DNA from: Chrysaora quinquecirrha
Lineage: Eukaryota; Cnidaria; Scyphozoa; Semaeostomeae; Pelagiidae
Reading direction: 5' to 3'
NCBI GenBank assembly: GCA_014526335.1
Contig: JACTAT010000020.1
Location: forward strand, 310,001 to 374,000
Length of the DNA: 64,000 nucleotides
This document shows positions 62,053-64,000 of this stretch, piece by piece (the first letter of the stretch is position 1; the number at the start of each line of letters is the position of its first letter). Both the position numbers and the translations under genes were made by a program. The notes below the pieces were generated by a model, which saw only the letters and a list, made by a program, of their open reading frames with translations, had not been told where the DNA came from and ran no database searches.

Positions 62053-62204
62053 TGTATCCGAAGGCAAAACTCGAGAGAGAGGATATTTCTTTTGGTAACT
62101 TAGATCTATCTAAGAATGATTAAAACAGAACAGAACAAGGATTATATAGATAGTTATTAATTACGTAATAGTCAATATAAAGTCACGGGGGTAAACATCC
62201 AACA
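62053..62204 (-). repeat. 5' LTR of gypsy element
   Basis: 152 bp, nearly identical to 55173-55332. Only 25 bp separate it from the gag ATG (62027). Confidence 0.9.
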
Positions 62205-62308
62205 TCATGAAAATTTACATATTTCTGGCAAGAATGTCATTATCTGATTTAAAGAAGCATAAAATTTCATCATATTATAAATTTTTATAAATAATAAATA
62301 AAGATTTA

Positions 62309-62690
62309 TGTAGACTCAGGGACGCTGGAGAGGGGGGGGGGCGGAGGGGCAAGCGCCCCTGCTGCCCTTTCTTAAGGGGGCAAGGGGGGCAAAAGTGCCT
62401 TTTGAATGTAAAACGATAATTGACTTTGACAACGTTAAATACGATGTTTCGCCGTTATTGTGCCATTCGAAATGCGTACATGTGAAGACATAGCAAAAAA
62501 TTGTTGTATAAAAACATTATTTACACTCGTTGAAAAACTTGTGGTGCATTTTAAGCCAATCTAAAGGGCGTGGACACAAAAAATTTCCTAGGGGAGTACC
62601 ACCAAACCCAGCTAATTTTTTATCTCAATTGCCCTTACGTTCCTGGCTGCCCCCTTGCCCTACCATCGCTCCGGCGTCCCTGTGTAGACT
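62309..62690. mobile_element. hAT MITE
   Basis: The element proper is 62317-62682 (366 bp). It is flanked by a perfect 8-bp duplication TGTAGACT (62309-62316, 62683-62690). Inverted ends are CAGGGACGCTGGAG and CAGGGACGCCGGAG (right end read inward). GC-rich subterminal GGGGCAAGGGGGCA-type runs lie on both sides. No transposase. Confidence 0.92.
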
Positions 62691-63475
62691 TAATACAACG
62701 TATACGTCCAACTTTATTTTTTATTTCATTTCATTTTCATTTCATAGTTTAATCACTGGCCAACGGTTTGTGCAAATAAAAATTACAACTAATATAAAAT
62801 AATTGCAAAAATTGCTAGTACAGGTATAAGTGTTAATCATTAACTAGATAAGAGTGAAAAAGCCATTTTAACAAAGGCAATAGTTGATACATTTTAATTT
62901 AAACATCTAATTCTAAAACTATAAAACCAACAGGAAACATAAAACTAATTAACGAACTGCGAAGTCGTTTTTGAGAATCACTTGATTGATGATTGAGTAT
63001 TTGATGAAAAAAGCTCTCTCTGAGACCAATCATTCGTCTAATAAAACAAAGAAATCGAACAACAAACAAAGAACATAATCAGGCTTTCATGTATTTGTGT
63101 CTCACCTCGAAATTATGGTAATCTTGTCGTCACGTGATCACAGTGTATTAACAATGCAACTATTTTCACGAAAGTGTGATAGCCAGATACGATTTCAGCA
63201 AAAAGGAAATTTGGCAAGAAATTTTGGTTCGATAGAGTGTATAACATCCAGAGAGGCATACTAGGAGGGGAGGGGGGCGGTCGGCCAGAAAAGGGTTAAA
63301 CATGAAATACAAAATATTTGTTTTGACACGCTGTGTCGGTTAAAGATGATTAAATTTAAAATTTTTCCAAATGAAAGAAAGTTAATTCACTAAATTTGCA
63401 AATTAATAAAACTTTTATAAATTTTTCTACGCTGCTATTTGTTTACATCTACGACACCATTACTTTAACATAAAT
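62691..63475. other. Gene-free stretch
   Basis: AT-rich sequence with one GGGGAGGGGGGCGG run near 63268. No gene or repeat recognised before the gap. Confidence 0.6.
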
Positions 63476-64000
63476 NNNNNNNNNNNNNNNNNNNNNNNNN
63501 NNNNNNNNNNNNNNNNNNNNNNNNNNNNNNNNNNNNNNNNNNNNNNNNNNNNNNNNNNNNNNNNNNNNNNNNNNNNNNNNNNNNNNNNNNNNNNNNNNNN
63601 NNNNNNNNNNNNNNNNNNNNNNNNNNNNNNNNNNNNNNNNNNNNNNNNNNNNNNNNNNNNNNNNNNNNNNNNNNNNNNNNNNNNNNNNNNNNNNNNNNNN
63701 NNNNNNNNNNNNNNNNNNNNNNNNNNNNNNNNNNNNNNNNNNNNNNNNNNNNNNNNNNNNNNNNNNNNNNNNNNNNNNNNNNNNNNNNNNNNNNNNNNNN
63801 NNNNNNNNNNNNNNNNNNNNNNNNNNNNNNNNNNNNNNNNNNNNNNNNNNNNNNNNNNNNNNNNNNNNNNNNNNNNNNNNNNNNNNNNNNNNNNNNNNNN
63901 NNNNNNNNNNNNNNNNNNNNNNNNNNNNNNNNNNNNNNNNNNNNNNNNNNNNNNNNNNNNNNNNNNNNNNNNNNNNNNNNNNNNNNNNNNNNNNNNNNNN
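63476..64000. other. Assembly gap (N)
   Basis: All bases are N to the end of the window. Confidence 1.

Larger units (their letters stand above)
55173..62204 (-). mobile_element. Ty3/gypsy LTR retrotransposon with a nested transposon
   Basis: Minus-strand element: 5' LTR 62204-62053, gag (start near 62027, body 59992-59069), pol 59020-55344, polypurine tract 55345-55333, 3' LTR 55332-55173. The LTRs are short (152 and 160 bp), nearly identical, and begin TGTTGGATG / end GGATACA on the minus strand. The domain order protease, RT, RNase H, integrase places it in Ty3/gypsy. Pol is broken by at least one frameshift and stops, and gag is cut by the insertion at 59993-62013. Flanks show no clear target duplication (AACGG versus TCATG). 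Confidence 0.93.

Overview
The window is animal (metazoan) nuclear DNA from an AT-rich invertebrate genome. Host genes have GT-AG introns, class A GPCR and F-box families are present, and most of the remaining sequence is transposons and their relics. I cannot place the phylum from sequence alone; an aquatic, possibly early-branching invertebrate would fit the mix of BEL/Pao, Ty3/gypsy, hAT and fold-back elements. The last 525 bases are an assembly gap.

Host genes. Sixteen 3' exons of PUM3 (nucleolar PUF-A protein) cover 111-11838 on the + strand; the 5' exons lie left of the window. A rhodopsin-class GPCR with an intronless coding exon follows, convergent with PUM3 (14693-13464, minus). A single first exon of an AK3-like mitochondrial adenylate kinase sits at 36131-35870 (minus); its remaining exons were not found. 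An intronless 570-residue F-box protein lies at 50863-52575 (+), and a decayed copy of its 3' end lies about 6 kb upstream at 46258-46530.

Transposon layers. 15628-15916 is an inverted-repeat MITE touching a BEL/Pao retrotransposon (15920-23300, + strand, 241-bp LTRs, many frame breaks). Inside that retrotransposon sit a hAT element (21087-22210, perfect 8-bp target duplication) and a TA-flanked MITE (22375-22823). 29570-30891 is a 1.3-kb fold-back element that is palindromic almost end to end. 36476-37588 is a TA-flanked fold-back rich in TGACGTCA. 40846-45460 is a 4.6-kb element with a perfect 9-bp target duplication, ~400-bp terminal inverted repeats made of a 13-bp minisatellite, and a spliced gene inside. 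55173-62204 is a Ty3/gypsy retrotransposon on the minus strand whose gag is interrupted right after its start by another minisatellite-armed element (59993-62013). 62317-62682 is a second hAT MITE.

Most interesting. Three unrelated-looking elements (29570, 40846, 59993) share one architecture: terminal inverted repeats made of tandem arrays facing each other. One carries a multi-exon gene with a SANT/trihelix-like segment and no transposase I recognise. Another has arms that are identical, variant unit by variant unit, over about 220 bp. These are the best candidates for an undescribed system. Regions 23301-26009, 26561-28534, 38001-40836, 47249-50346 and 52576-55172 contain no gene I can support.
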